Assembly: GCA_947650285.1 (NCBI GenBank)
Contig: CANTFL010000122.1
Location: 1 to 64,000 of the forward strand
Source of the DNA: Hyaloperonospora brassicae
Taxonomy: Eukaryota; Oomycota; Peronosporomycetes; Peronosporales; Peronosporaceae
Length of the DNA: 64,000 bases
Direction of reading: 5' to 3'
This document shows, one piece after another, positions 45,762 through 57,559 of the stretch. The position numbers and the translations under genes were made by a program. The notes under the pieces are model-generated. The model did no database searches and had not been told where the DNA came from. It saw only the letters and a program-made list of their open reading frames with translations. Each line of letters begins with the position of its first letter. Position 1 is the stretch's first letter.

Positions 45762-47181
45762 TTATCCAGAACGGGTCTTCCTGCCGGATCGCACATCCAT
45801 TTTCTTCTCGACTTCGAGTTCATCTTCATCTAATGTGAGCTCCCAGCTATCTTCCGGTATCATGGCTGCGTCAAAATCGAGGCGATCCGCCTCCTCAACA
45901 TTCAACTGGTTCCTCGGCCGATCCGGGAAGTACTTTACTCGCTTGAGATTGGATATATGTACCAGTGGGAATATTCGATACGGAGTACTCGAAACTTTTA
46001 AACGCACCGCGTGTCTTCCGCAGAGCTCCTTTACCCGTAATGGTCCATGCCACCTGTGTGCCGGCTTTCGGGCGTACACTTCTTCCCCGATCCAAATAGA
46101 GCCATACTTGCGATTTAACCTTGATATCATGTGATCGTTCCTCAGTATTGTGTCGATAGGTCCAGTCCTCGATCGCGATCCGTAGACGATCGTTAATGAC
46201 TTCTCTCGCTCGTTGATATTGACGCTGTGTATGGTATCGTCATCTTCGGGTCTCGATATCGTCGTTTGGTGCTACCAAAGGGCAAAGTCGCTTCGAACGT
46301 ATATTATGAGTGCCAACCGTGGATCAGGTCGAACGGAGTATCTCATCGCACACGATCCTGTGCCGTATTGATAGCGAACGTTAACCTCTCGGCGTATTCG
46401 TCCCATTATTTCCGATTCATATCCGTGACGTACATTTCAAATCTCTCGTCACTGTTTGCACCATTCGTTCTTCTGTCCCATTTGATTGAGGTCGGTATGC
46501 CACCGTTGCACGTTGGTTCTGCCCCACGATCCGATTGAACGCTCGAAAGAAATTGGACATGAACCCTGGCTCTCGGTCATGGCGGATCGCTTCACTTGCC
46601 CCAAATCTTTGGAACACACACTCTTCGTAACTCTCAGCAATCGTTTGTGCAGTTCTGGAGGAACTTGCCTTGGCGATCACGTGCCCTGAGAACAGATCCA
46701 CCCACAACAACAACTCGGTAATTCCTCCGGAAGATCGCGGTAGTGACGGTATGTAATCCATCGCGGTTACTTGAAACGGGTAAGTGGCTTGGACATTCCC
46801 CGGAAATATGCCGCGAAGAACAGGGTTTTCTTATCCCGTCGTGCAATCAACACATTCGCCCACATGACGCTAGACACTCCGATAGAGTCCTCTCCAGTGC
46901 AAGTTAAACCGTATTCGCTGGCACGTTGGGCCTATTCATTGGTGGCCGCCCTCCAGACTGGCGTGGTAGTGATGTAGAAAATCTTGCTGCAGTAGTTCTG
47001 GTATCACCAAACGAACCAGCTCCACGCGAATTTTTGGATCTTCCGTTGATCGAGGGTAAAAAAACAATAGTCCGCTCTCGTCTATTTCATATTCGGACGC
47101 GATCCGAGCACATATTTTGATTCTTCGACACCCAACTTCGTTATATTCCCGATCAGGAATTCCTTCAGGTTGTTGATCCAA
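45762..47181 (-). pseudogene. E2 integrase, frameshifted
   Basis: 46936-47181 carries the end of the zinc-binding domain (FLHHYHASLEGGHQ). 46417-46761 has core segments LLLWVDLFSGHVIAKA, IRHDREPGFMSNFF and YRPQSNGTEERMVQ, containing the second and third acidic positions. 45762-46130 is the C-terminal domain (HRWHGPLRVKELCGRHAVRL, YRIFPLVHISNLKRV) with an acidic tail. Frame changes lie between these blocks. Confidence 0.8.
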
Positions 47182-47199
47182 CTCTCCTATTCCTGTGCT

Positions 47200-47875
47200 C
47201 GCTTGATTCTCTAGATTATGACCGGCCGAAAGAACTTCTCTTGCAGTACTTCAGGCGATCGCTGTCTTCTTACGACTGCCATGGTGACTGCAGATATTGT
47301 CACGACCGGATCGACACTTTTGGGTGTCAAGAACTCGTCCGACCGGTTCAGCGAACGTAAATCCTGACAATCTTGAGTGGATAAAGCGATCCAGCCTCGA
47401 TCTTGTTGCAAAGCCTAGCTCGACAATCGTTCAGCACTCTGATGCCAGTCCCTCTTCATATGTAGGAATTCGTGGATCGGCCACGATCGGAGTTTCTCTA
47501 TAGCCTTATGAAGTAACATCTTCAATCCGGGCGCTTTTCAATCGATTCATCCGCGCATCGGCCTGATTACTATGTTCGAATCACCACAAATGGTGATACT
47601 CCCCCGCGTTTTTTGGCCAGGAGATCAAAACCTAGTAGCAGTCTACAATACTCAGCCTCATTCACTGTCAAACCTGTCGCATATTCGGCTGCAGCAGTCA
47701 CTATGTTCCATTCTGAGAGCTTCCATACTGTTTCATTATATGCCCCGCCTTTTCGTTTGATTCTGGTCGATCCATCCAAATTGACCACCCAAACAATTTC
47801 ACCCTCCTCCACCGTTCGTGGTGGCATACTTTTAGTATGTTTCGGCTGTTTCCGAGGAGCGATCGCGATCAACAT
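47200..47875 (-). pseudogene. E2 second (archaeal-type) RNase H, decayed
   Basis: 47570-47875 reads VWVVNLDGSTRIKRKGGAYN and TGLTVNEAEYCRLLLGFDLL. A D-G-(S/A) start and N-E-A-E-Y helix are hallmarks of the additional RNase HI found downstream of the RT-linked RNase H in Chronos, Tat and some retroviral-like lineages. The first catalytic Asp and the Glu in NEAEY are present. The C-terminal half (47200-47560) is out of frame and partly readable. Confidence 0.72.
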
Positions 47876-47884
47876 CTCGTCAAC

Positions 47885-48337
47885 CTATTCGCGCGGGGTT
47901 ATGCTGGCGGCGAGTGTACCTAGTATTTCATCTTCTCCCTTTTCACACTTCTTGATCCCTAGCATCCAATTTGATGACAACGCCGACCATCTCTCTAGCC
48001 TCCCATTCAGGCCTGAAGATTTTACCAGCCAGGCCAACGTCGAATGACGTGTGAGCACCTTAATTTCTCGCGAAACCAACATAGTGTAGACGATATCCAG
48101 GATGCGCATCAGAGCTAAAATCTCTTTTTTTACCATTCCATCGTTAGTCTCGTTAGTTTTTAGCTTTCGGCTTGTGACAGTTACAGGCCAGTATATTACA
48201 TCGTGTTTTTGAAGCAAAGCTGCAAATACTGCGCATTTACTAGCATAGACCACGACAACTGGAGGACGATCCGGATCGAAGTGTTTAAGAATAGGAGTTA
48301 TAGAGATCTTATCCTTTAACATGATGAACGAAATCAT
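47885..48337 (-). pseudogene. E2 RT-linked RNase H / connection domain
   Basis: Reads LKHFDPDRPPVVVVYASKCA (Asp of the usual VYAD/VYTD position changed to Ser, a lost catalytic residue), VIYWPVTVTSRKLKTNETND, IKVLTRHSTLAWLVKS and RLERWSALSSNWML. This is the standard Gypsy RNase H/connection order, followed directly by the second RNase H. Confidence 0.78.
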
Positions 48338-48789
48338 CGCTTTTTACCATCGACTTCTGTCCGTTGAGGTCAGGCCGCCCCCTGTAACACAGAAAGACGC
48401 TGGATCGCTGTCACCTTGATCTTATTGATCATCCGCTTTTGGATCGTCCCCTGTTACACAGATACGATATGGATCTCTGTGACCTTGATCTTTCTGATCG
48501 TCAACCATCTTTTCACGCGGTTTAGGCGACTCCATCATTCCCATGCGGCGGATTTCGTGTGAATCTGCTTCGCGTAATTCGTAGAGCACTAATTAGTATA
48601 TTGCAAAGCCTTCAATGAATCGGCTATAGTAATTAAAACTTCATAGAAACGACTGCATCGACCGCAGCGTACGAGGAAACGGGATATTAACCAGCGATAT
48701 GAGATCTTTCGGGTGGGCTTCCAGTCCAGCGAGCAATACTTGATGACCAAGATAATCCACCTTACGACGCCCCCAAAAACGTTTGGTCA

Positions 48790-49461
48790 GGGTGATCGAC
48801 AAATTTCACTTGTCGGATACATGTAGCAATCCTTCTACTCTTTTGCAGTCCACGATGTTGTCGCTGGAATCAGTATGTCATCGATGTACGATTTTCGACC
48901 AAGCACAGAAGGTGTCTGACTGGTGTCCGATTCTCCTTCTGTGAACACGTCGATCCGTTTGGACGACTGCCCAGAGGAGGCATCTGGATCGGCACCGATC
49001 CCTAAATAGCTATACAATGCATTGTCAATCAGGCGTTATTAAATCTGCGGAGCATTTTTTTTAATCCAAACGGCATCCGTAGCCACTCAAACAATCATGA
49101 CGGCGTGATGAATGCGGAAATACTTCGTGCTCGTTCCGTCATCTCCACCACCCAAAACCCGCTTTCCATATCCAGTGAGCAATACCACATCGCTTTGCTC
49201 ATGTCTTGTAAAAGTTTGCTGGTCAACGGCATTGGATGCACCATCAGCCTTGTCAGCTGATTTACTCGTCGATAGTCGATAAACAATCGAATGACCTTCG
49301 CCATTCTTATTGAAAATTACGACGATCGACGGAGCCCATGATGATGTGGAAGGCCGAATAGTCTTAGCTGATATCAGTCCTTTGATCAAATTCGCTAGTT
49401 TTTCACGGAACTTGGGCGCTACTGGCCGTACTCTCTGTGTGATCGGGCTCGCTCCTCCCAC
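48790..49461 (-). pseudogene. E2 reverse transcriptase, frameshifted
   Basis: 49087-49461 reads FREKLANLIKGLISAKTIRP then TSSWAPSIVVIFNKNGEG (fingers). The overlapping frame 49095-49304 reads IRLFIDYRRVNQLTRLMVHP and WYCSLDMESGFWVVEM (palm, with the first catalytic Asp). 48835-49017 contains the YIDD box (GRKSYIDDILIPA). Separated by frameshifts and by decay from 48340 to 48790. Confidence 0.8.
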
Positions 49462-50529
49462 GTAAATATCGAATATCGCCTCCGTGTGGATAGAGGGAGT
49501 GCGTTTCCTTTACCAATCAGAAGATGCTTGTTTCTTCAGATCAGTTGTCTTAATCGTTCGTGGTCATCAGTCAGCGGTACATCTGGATCACCTACCTGAA
49601 TATCGTCAATCGTAACTTCGGCAGTGAGCATAACAATGTCAGGCAATACCGCCATGTGTTGATCCACATCTTCGGCGTACAGCTCCCCACTTTCATGAAG
49701 ATAGGTAGAGACATACGGCTCTTCATCGATTCGATCATCTTCCGGGCATGGCTCTTCATTCGTCTTTACATCTGGCGAAGGTTCGGCCTCTTTCTTTGAC
49801 GGATCTCCTGTTCCGTCGTTCGTCATTGGTTCATAAATCATGTTACCCACAGGCAGTAAGATTGCTGATCGATGATCCACTTGTAGGTCATCGACCACGT
49901 CACACGATCCGTCATGCGATCGATCAGTATTCCTGTCCTTAGTCTTTTCACCCCTTCCGTTGGCCCCTTGGGTGATCGATCTTCTCCGCCCTTCTCCTCG
50001 ATCACTTTAACGACACGCGGTAGTGGCTCCAAACGTGGAACAACTTTCCTATCTCGAATCGGGCTATCCGTTGATCCACGATTCTCTTTCGGTCGACTGA
50101 AAATCTTATTCGGCGTAGGCTATGGTGAGTGATCCACAAGCGGACCGGCGTATTCGGGCGGAAGTTCTTCCTCCTTTTCTGTCGTTGCTTCAAATGCTAA
50201 AGTATGCCACTCGTTGTACCGTCGCGATCGAACTGAGACGTAGCCTGGGTACCGAGACATCATATCGGCAACCACAACCACAATCCAACCTAAAAACGGT
50301 CCGCAATCGAGGGTAACTTATGTATCACTGAGATTTGTCAGATGAAAGTACTTGATCCGACACATCCCGGTGGTCACGGTGGGTGCCCATGTTGGAACGT
50401 GCCTCACCCACAGCTTGGCGTTGAACTGGGTATTGTCGATCCTTATCTCTGTCGACCTATCGATCGGTAAAACTATATGCTGTTCTGAGATCACGATCGG
50501 CTACATGGACGATCCGTGCACAGGTCTGC

Positions 50530-50990
50530 GTCCTTCTAGATGAATCCTCACTTCATACGGCAATACCAGTGTCCCATCAGCTAAATCCAGACGTATACCT
50601 GCGGGTACCATGAAATCCATACCCAAGATCGCTTCTTGGCCGACTTGATCACCCACTCACACATCAAGATAGTACACCAGTGATCCATTTAAGGAGACCT
50701 TGATCTTGGTACGCCCTTCGGTCATGTACGTGCTTTCACCTATCCCCACCCACTACTGTTTTTGATTCTCGTCGATGACACATCCTACCTTACGAGCAAA
50801 TGCAGTGTCCACGATCGAGATCTCAGCTCCCGATTCAAGTAGACTTGTGTCCTTTCTATTGTTAATTGTTCCAACCACTTTAGCTTGCTTGAACCATATT
50901 CTTGGTGTATGGTATTTTCAATATCCCCTTGACTCACCTGGCGCTAAGACAACTTTCATCTTGGTGGGCGATCGGGCGTACTCGGCATGT
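50530..50990 (-). pseudogene. E2 retropepsin with active-site Asp changed to Glu
   Basis: The minus strand reads INNRKDTSLLESGAEISIVD, then ILGMDFMVPAG further on (about 50596-50625 on the plus strand), the fold order of oomycete Gypsy proteases. The catalytic D-S-G-A is E-S-G-A here: codon GAA at 50834-50836. A stop also lies between the two blocks. Confidence 0.7.
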
Positions 50991-51179
50991 CTTTTAACAC
51001 TCGAAACGGAACGCAGACAGTTTGAATAATCGCATGTATTATGTCGATCATCCTGCTTGTCATCGCTTCCGTCGACCAACTTCCTCTCCTCAAATGCATA
51101 TATGCAGAGCCTAGAACGCTCGGCTCATACCAGATTCCAACCTGGCGAGCGTCCTAATTTAGCATCTTCTCCGCTTGTT

Positions 51180-52130
51180 CCAGCAACAGCACTGTATGCT
51201 TGGTAGGAACATACCATTGGCGGATCATGTTATAAAACTGTTCCATCGGTCACTTTCCTTCATCGTGGACTTTCTTGCATACGGAACACGCGTAGTAACA
51301 TTTGTCCGCAGGATGACCTTTAAGTCCGCACTTCTGACACGTCAGTCTCTTCCAACACTCGCGACAGTCATGTCTTTATGACCTACAGTGCGTACACGCT
51401 GTTTGAGACTTTCCACGATCGTAGTGCCTCTCTTGATCGAATCTCTCATTTTGAACGATCGGGTCTCCTGGCTTCTGAGCGCGATCTGCAGCTGTAGCCA
51501 TGTACGCATTTCGTCGACCGGAGTCAGTATCCGATCCGCAGGAGTCAACTTCTGATCCACTGCTCTCGCTTTCCACGTGGATTGCTCTCACAGCCCGGGC
51601 CAGTTTCGCAGGCATTTGGGCCGCCTGTGACGTAAGACGCTGTCGAAATTTATTCGAACCCATAGAGGCGTGAGCTTCTCTGCCTTCCATATTTTCGCAT
51701 TCTTGCAGAGTTACTTCCAGATTGTCTGTATCTCCAAGGCGTAAAATTGTCAACATTCTCACCAGATCACGATCGTCCAGGGTACCAATGTAATGATTCA
51801 CATGTTTCTTGCGGATAGCAGACGATCCATATCGTATCGAGATTTTCTCCCGGATCGCAGCCACATTCAGACGGTATAAGTACTCCGATGGAGTACCGTT
51901 CAATCACTTACGGGCTTGGCAGTAGAGTGTCCCAACCGAAATGCGATTCTCCCCTCCGTATTTGGCCATGAAGCCTTCCAGGAGTGCCTTCCACGAAGTC
52001 CTCGTTGAGAGGCTGAACTGGTTATACCATTCACGCGCCGGTATCGTAAGAATATCGCTGAACGCCAGGCATTTCCCTGCATCAGGCGCTTGATCGCGTA
52101 GGAACGCTGACTTCACCCTAATGATCCAGT
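51180..52130 (-). pseudogene. E2 Gag with zinc fingers, frameshifted
   Basis: 51904-52116 carries the capsid start (ILTIPAREWYNQFSLSTRTS, LLEGFMAKYGG). 51376-51903 continues the capsid (SEYLYRLNVAAIREKISIRY, HVNHYIGTLDDRDLVRMLTI) and an acidic linker. A frame change near 51390 leads to a cysteine-rich end: CQKCGLKGHPADKC (CCHC knuckle) and CSVCKKVHDEGK, then QFYNMIRQWYVPTKH. This zinc-finger plus IRQWY tail looks like other oomycete Gypsy Gags. Confidence 0.8.
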
Positions 52131-52886
52131 TTCTGGCCCTTTATTCAATCTTTTCTCGTCCGGTAAAATCTTTCAGTTCGGCAATGGCAGACATCCGCAT
52201 TCTTTGGTTAGAGAACCCACCACCATCCGCTGCCCCTGCCGTTGCCACCTGTGGTAATCTTTTATCACCTTGGTCTCGGTGCTCACGACGATAGTCATGT
52301 GATCTACTAAGACGCGATCCAACCTCTTCAGCACAGGGTCACTCGAAAACATCTTCTTCAGCTCCTTTAAATGGTATTCCCGTCTGATTTCGTCGAATCA
52401 CCAATCCTCAAACTTCATTTCGCGATCCACTGACTGTGAGGCTCGATCCGTCTTCTCCGTCTTGACCTTGTATCCGGCTTGCCTGTTCTTGTAGACGTTT
52501 CGATCTTGTTTCACCGCGGCCAGCTTCTTTAAGTCTTCCGAACTCTTCGCTTCATTCTTCATTATTTCAGATGGTTCATCTGATGTGAATGAAAATAGTT
52601 GGAGGAGTCCCTTAGGACTTTCATCCTGCAGATCGTGATTTGTGGCGCGATCTGTGGTAACCCCCCCCGAAGGGACCTCAGGAGGGGGTCAGGTATTTTC
52701 TTCCAGATCGTGCGACCGATCTTCCTCTTTTCTTTTCTTGTCGTCAAAGCCCCTCCCAAAACTTTGACGATCTGAAGATCCTTCAGATCGTCAAAGTTTT
52801 CTTTTGCTGACGCTTCTATCCCAGGATCAGTCTTGATCTTGACCTCTTCGCTCAGGGACTCCCGGTATAAACCCGAGTCACCTGAA

Positions 52887-52904
52887 GATCCGGGCACGCG
52901 CACC
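52887..52904 (-). other. E2 primer-binding site (candidate)
   Basis: On the minus strand, seven bases after the LTR end CCACTCCA, the sequence is TGGTGCGCGTGCCCGGAT, starting with the TGG expected to pair with a tRNA CCA end. Confidence 0.55.
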
Positions 52905-52911
52905 AATCTAA

Positions 52912-53616
52912 TGGAGTGGCGATCACACATTCCTTGTGACCCCGACTCTCCACTGGCGCCCGGATGACCGACTAATGGTGGGGGTACCTCGATTTCGTGT
53001 TCTGTATCTTCTTGCTCACCTTGGGTACCGTCGGCGGGGCGGGTTACACTCTTCTTGGTGGACTTGAGTTGAAGCTGAAGTTGACCGCTTTAGGGATAGG
53101 GGTTGATCGGGTGGAAACTCTGCACCCGTTTAAACGTGGGGTGGATAGAGTGGAATTTCTTCACTCTATAGCAAGTACACTTGGGCGCTCTCCCAGAGTC
53201 GCCTGTATCCAAACGTGATGCTTGATCCGCGAGCCTTCTGACCACTTGAGCCGTCTCGCGATCTTGCATCTGAACCGTAAGGATCCCTGCGTCCGATCGA
53301 AGTTGGGGGGAGTGAGAATCGATGTTCCGTTTGGCCAAAAACTCTAAGGGCAAAGCTTGCAGAGACGCGGGTCACTCTTTATTCAACGGGAGGCCAAAGT
53401 TCCCGCCCGGGAGAACTCGACGCGTGTCTTTCGTTGCAAATTCAATTCCGTTTAATGTCAACCAACCAAATCCAAAACCTATGACTATGTCTATCTGTTC
53501 GCTAGATCACTGTTGCGTATCGCCTGTCTATGTAATTCACCTCGTGCATCATCTGGTCCACAGCAGATACTCGGGTGGAGGATCGCTTCGTAGCGGATCG
53601 CTAGGTAGTGGATCGC
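52912..53616 (-). mobile_element. E2 5' LTR, truncated
   Basis: Pairs with 41661-42366. It lacks the last ~145 bp present in the other LTR; sequence after 53616 is unrelated. About 18 differences from its partner in about 706 bp. Confidence 0.85.
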
Positions 53617-55260
53617 GCGTGCGTGTTAGCAGCTACGCGGGATAAAAAAACATCTTTTATAGCGGTAGAAACAATAAGAGAAGAGGAAGCAGTTGTGGAA
53701 ATGTCAGAGATATTTTTACGGACCAATAAGATGAAATTGGACAAGAAATTGATGAGGGAGATGACGATGCGCGTAACTGAGACACTAAATTCGTAAGTAG
53801 GCAAATTACAATTGCTCGGTCGTTAAAGGTAGTGGTCTAAAACGCTCCTTACAAGTAGTAGAGTCGGCCACAATGGATGAATGGTAATTAACAGAGATCG
53901 TGTATAAGAAGAAGTCTAGACGATGCATACGTAAGAAGTATGGAAGCTGCATACGTTATGGATCTAGTACTAATGTTGCCGACAATATATTAATCGAAGA
54001 TAAGGTGTTTTAAAACTCTTTAACTAAAAACATCCGTCGGCCATAAATTAGATCTTTACTGCATAATCTAATCAAATTGCAATAAAAGTAATGTTGTTTT
54101 AGAAAAATAATAAATCGGCCACAGCTTTGTGCTAAATAAAAATAGATGGAGGGATTAGCGGTAATAGTGCGCCTCCCCTTCACGCGGGTTGCAGCATTAA
54201 TCCTTTAAATACAACGAGACGTTTGCACCGAACGCTAAGTACACGTCGGCAGAGTTGTGCTTAGCCTATCTGCCAAGTATCATATTAGTTTGCACCAGTT
54301 GCAGGTAATTACGGCGTTCCTACCGATATTTGGATGGCGAAGTGGCACAAAAAGGAGACGAGTACCCAAAAGAATTACACGCACATATCGTTTGTAGACC
54401 CAATAGAGCGATGTGCGAACGATAGCAATTACCGCGTATGTGGAACTAGACCACAGACATAGTCGCGATCAAGGTCGGATTCGTATTCTTGACACTTTGA
54501 CTTCATTAAATATAGAATGTATCTGCTGCTGGCCAAAACTGATCAAGTACCGAAATCTACAACTTTTCAAGGAAGCACTGTATTTTGTAACCAGCGCACA
54601 AGACAAAGTCCGAGCTGATTTTCTTGATAAAGCTTGCAACGATACCAAAAATGTACATGATATCAGCAGTATATGGCTGTTCCACCCAGTGCTACTGCTC
54701 ATAACGCGTATAAAGTGGCTCAAGATGCGAAGACGATCGATGCTTACAACACGTCATGAATAGATATGAATCAGCTTAAAAGCTACGTTCATTCCCATCA
54801 CACCATCAAGTCAAGCATGATGTCACGCCGAAGTCGAGTGTGTCACCGTGTCGCACGTAAATATCGAACGGTCGCTCGCACTTCAACTGACGCTTATGTC
54901 ACGTAACTGCACTTGTTGTTTGTCGGGAACCTTTTTAATCTTTTAGGGTGTAAAGGTGGAACGATGTCAAGCTTTTGCTTTAGATATCATGTGTCCTTCT
55001 TATGGAGACTGTAATTGCATACGAACCTTTGATCGAATCGGTATTTTATTCGAAATCGAACAACAGCCGTGTATTACTGTGTCACGACACCAACTTCAGC
55101 TTCCAAGATATCCACCCCGGGCTGCGTAACGCCCGAAGCAGCTACTACCGAACACTGACTCGACTCAGACTGAAACAAAGGACTTCAAGTAGTTGCAGAG
55201 AACCCGATCCTGCTCATTCTTCATTTCGTGCCCTACGAGAAGATCCAGTCAACTCTCGCC
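53617..55260. other. Region between E2 and the ALDH pseudogene
   Basis: AT-rich, with no recognised gene. A short frame right after the truncated LTR (to 53796) is Glu/Lys/Met-rich and could be chance. 54413-54763 is a 116-codon frame without recognisable motifs. The last few hundred bases should contain the former ALDH promoter. Confidence 0.4.
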
Positions 55261-55702
55261 ATGCACCGACAGATCTTTCGCTACGCACGCGACGTCCACG
55301 CCAGACGGGCTGCACGCGCTGTCAAGACACGACCGCATGTGCGATCCCACCTATTTTCCAGCCCCGTCGCTGTCCAGCAGACCAATTTGCTCATCAACGG
55401 CGTCTTCGTGCCGTCCCACTCGGGCAAAACCTTCGAGATGTTCATTCTGGCAACCAAAGAGAAGATCGCCGAAGGGGCAGACGCGTTCTCCGCCGACATT
55501 GATGCGGACGTCGAGGCTGCCCGTGCAGCCTTTTGAGGCCCGTGGCGCACTATCCACTGCAGAGCGCGGCCACATCACGCATAAGCCCGCGGACCTGATT
55601 GAAGCAAACATTGACGTGTTAGCTGCTCTCGAGGCGCTCGCCACTAGCAAGCCGTGTGCTAGAGCAAAGGGGGGCCAATCTTGGGCTCGTGATCAAGACG
55701 TA
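55261..55702 (+). pseudogene. Aldehyde dehydrogenase, 5' part (disrupted)
   Basis: ATG 55261 begins an Arg-rich presequence (MHRQIFRYARDVHARRAARA), as in mitochondrial ALDH, followed by the family N-terminus QTNLLINGVFVPSHSGKTFE and EKIAEGADAF. The frame meets TGA at about 55534 (AAF-stop). Coding continues one base over as ADLIEANIDVLAALEAL and, after a second shift in a G-run, ANLGLVIKTY, where E3 interrupts it. The two frameshifts are independent of the insertion. The enzyme would oxidise aldehydes with NAD. The continuation is at 60660. Confidence 0.88.
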
Positions 55703-55923
55703 TGACACGGGTGGTATCGTCGATGACGTGCGAAAACAGACGATGATTTCCAAGACGATGATTGCCAAAATGATTGCCAAGATGATTTCACTAGAATGTG
55801 CATTATTTGATTGCATTAGTTCGTTGCACCAGTCTAGCCTACCTACTATACCTCCAACTGATACATTCTCCGCTTTATCTCTAGAACTTAAGTTCCTCTG
55901 CCAGCCACGAGCCGGGTCTGTCA
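55703..55923 (+). mobile_element. E3 5' LTR
   Basis: 221 bp, TGACACGGGTGG...GGGTCTGTCA. Shares GAACAGAC/AAACAGAC, CAGTCTAGCCTACCT and CCTCTGCCAGCCA blocks with the right LTR. Confidence 0.85.
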
Positions 55924-55977
55924 GGTTTATACATTAAACTTGGCCAATCAAAATCGAGAATTTTGTCGCCTTCAACA

Positions 55978-56866
55978 TGGGACGTAGCAACGAGGATGAG
56001 TACGTCACGTACACGATGGTGACGTGCCAAGCCAGTGCAACTGCACCAGCTGACGTCGCCAAGATGAAGATCAAGCGTTTTGCGGTGGATCCGCGAAGTA
56101 CTGGATCACATGGAGTATGAAGTTCAAGAGCCTCGCGAAAATAAAACGCTGGGGTGCTGACCAGCTCACCGTTCAACTGCTCACGCTGATCGACGGTAAT
56201 TTTTTCTGTGCGAGGTAGAGATCATCGCCAAAGAATCTTCCGAGAAAGGAAAACGTTCGAAGACAATAACCGTCAGGTCGGCTTTCTCCTGGTTACAGCG
56301 AACTACAATGAATACCTAAATGGAGTGATATGGAACCTTACCGAGCGCCGCGGTGAACCATTTTAACGCTGCTTGGCACGTATGCGAGAGCTTGCTGAAG
56401 TGTACGCCGACTTGCTACAGGATGCGCAAAACATCCTGGAGGTTCAAATATGTCGCTAGTTCCGCCAAGAAATGCCTCCGAACTGGCAAGATATGCTTGC
56501 ATTTCGTTTAATCTCATACAAGACCATTACTGAACTTGCGTTATACATTAGCGCCTGGAAAGGCGCGAAAGGCAGAATTTCCGCGAACGCCAGAATATTA
56601 AAGGAAAGATGGTAAAATGAGTCAAGTTCGGCTCGATCAGCAACGCCCTTTCAATGACCGCAATGATCGCAGAAACCGGCACAACCAGCGCGAACACTGT
56701 GACTCACGCGACAATCGTCATCGCCGACGGAATGGTACAGACGAAAAAAAATAGCGCCATTATGATAATATTATGCGGTATACGTTCCACAAAACAAAGT
56801 ATTACAACTTCAGCGAGTTCTCCGCCCTCAAGAAGTAGCGCGAGGAGCACAAGCCTGCCGAGATAA
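55978..56866 (+). pseudogene. E3 Gag, heavily decayed
   Basis: From ATG 55978 (MGRSNEDEYVTYTM) the frame breaks repeatedly. Readable pieces are QVGFLLVTANYNEYLNGVIW, CLARMRELAEVYADLLQDAQ and a His/Arg/Asp-rich end near 56640-56760. Position before pol and composition fit Gag; no intact zinc knuckle found. Confidence 0.45.
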
Positions 56867-57559
56867 TGGAAACAGACCGAGCCAAAACAAGTACCCAGAT
56901 CCGGAGAGAGTTAAGCGGTTGCGACAGCGAGTTTAAGCTCGTAAGTCCGGTCGCCGAAAAACAAACCAGCACTAAATTCGCTCCGTTACGCATCAAGATT
57001 CAGTTTAAAAACACAACGGCGCCTTCGATGCGCTACTAGACAATGTTGCGTCGTTGAGCATCATTAAGTAAAAGACTATCCAGGCCAATATCCAGCTCAG
57101 CCGTTAACAAGTCGCATCGACGACAAAGTTTCAGACGGTGAATGGCGAGGTGGCGAGTGATGGTAGTGCAATCGTTCAGCTCCGATTTGCATCCCTCAAG
57201 CCTTCGGCCATCATAACTAACAGGTTTAAAATTTATAGAGAATATACAAGGTGATATGGGGATCGGTCATGACATCATGACTTCGTTGGGCGAAGTTCTC
57301 GATTTCTAGAAAAGGTTGTTCAGTGGAATAATAACTATGTGCACCTAAACACCGGCAGGACACACAATTTCGAGATGAGCAACCGCTAATTCCTCGACAA
57401 AAGCTAAGGAGTCGCTAAAGTGCAGTTTGCTTAGAAGAACTCATGCCCGACACGCTACCCAGCTCTCCCGCCGACAAATGTATCCAGCTTCTTCCTAAAC
57501 AGAAGACCTTGTTATATGGTCACTTATGAAGAATTAGATTCGATAATTACACTCTGCCT

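Larger units (their letters stand above)
41661..53616 (-). mobile_element. E2: Gypsy element with dual RNase H and an antisense ORF
   Basis: In element orientation: 5' LTR remnant (53616-52912), primer-binding site, Gag with zinc fingers, protease, RT, RNase H, a second archaeal-type RNase H, integrase, a long antisense ORF and the 3' LTR (42510-41661). The 12-kb length, second RNase H and antisense ORF resemble the oomycete Chronos lineage described in the literature and, in layout, plant Tat elements. LTRs are about 97.5% identical by my hand alignment (about 18 changes in about 706 bp). The open reading frames are nevertheless fragmented, and the outer ~145 bp of the 5' LTR are missing. 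The element is unusually rich in GATC. Confidence 0.85.
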
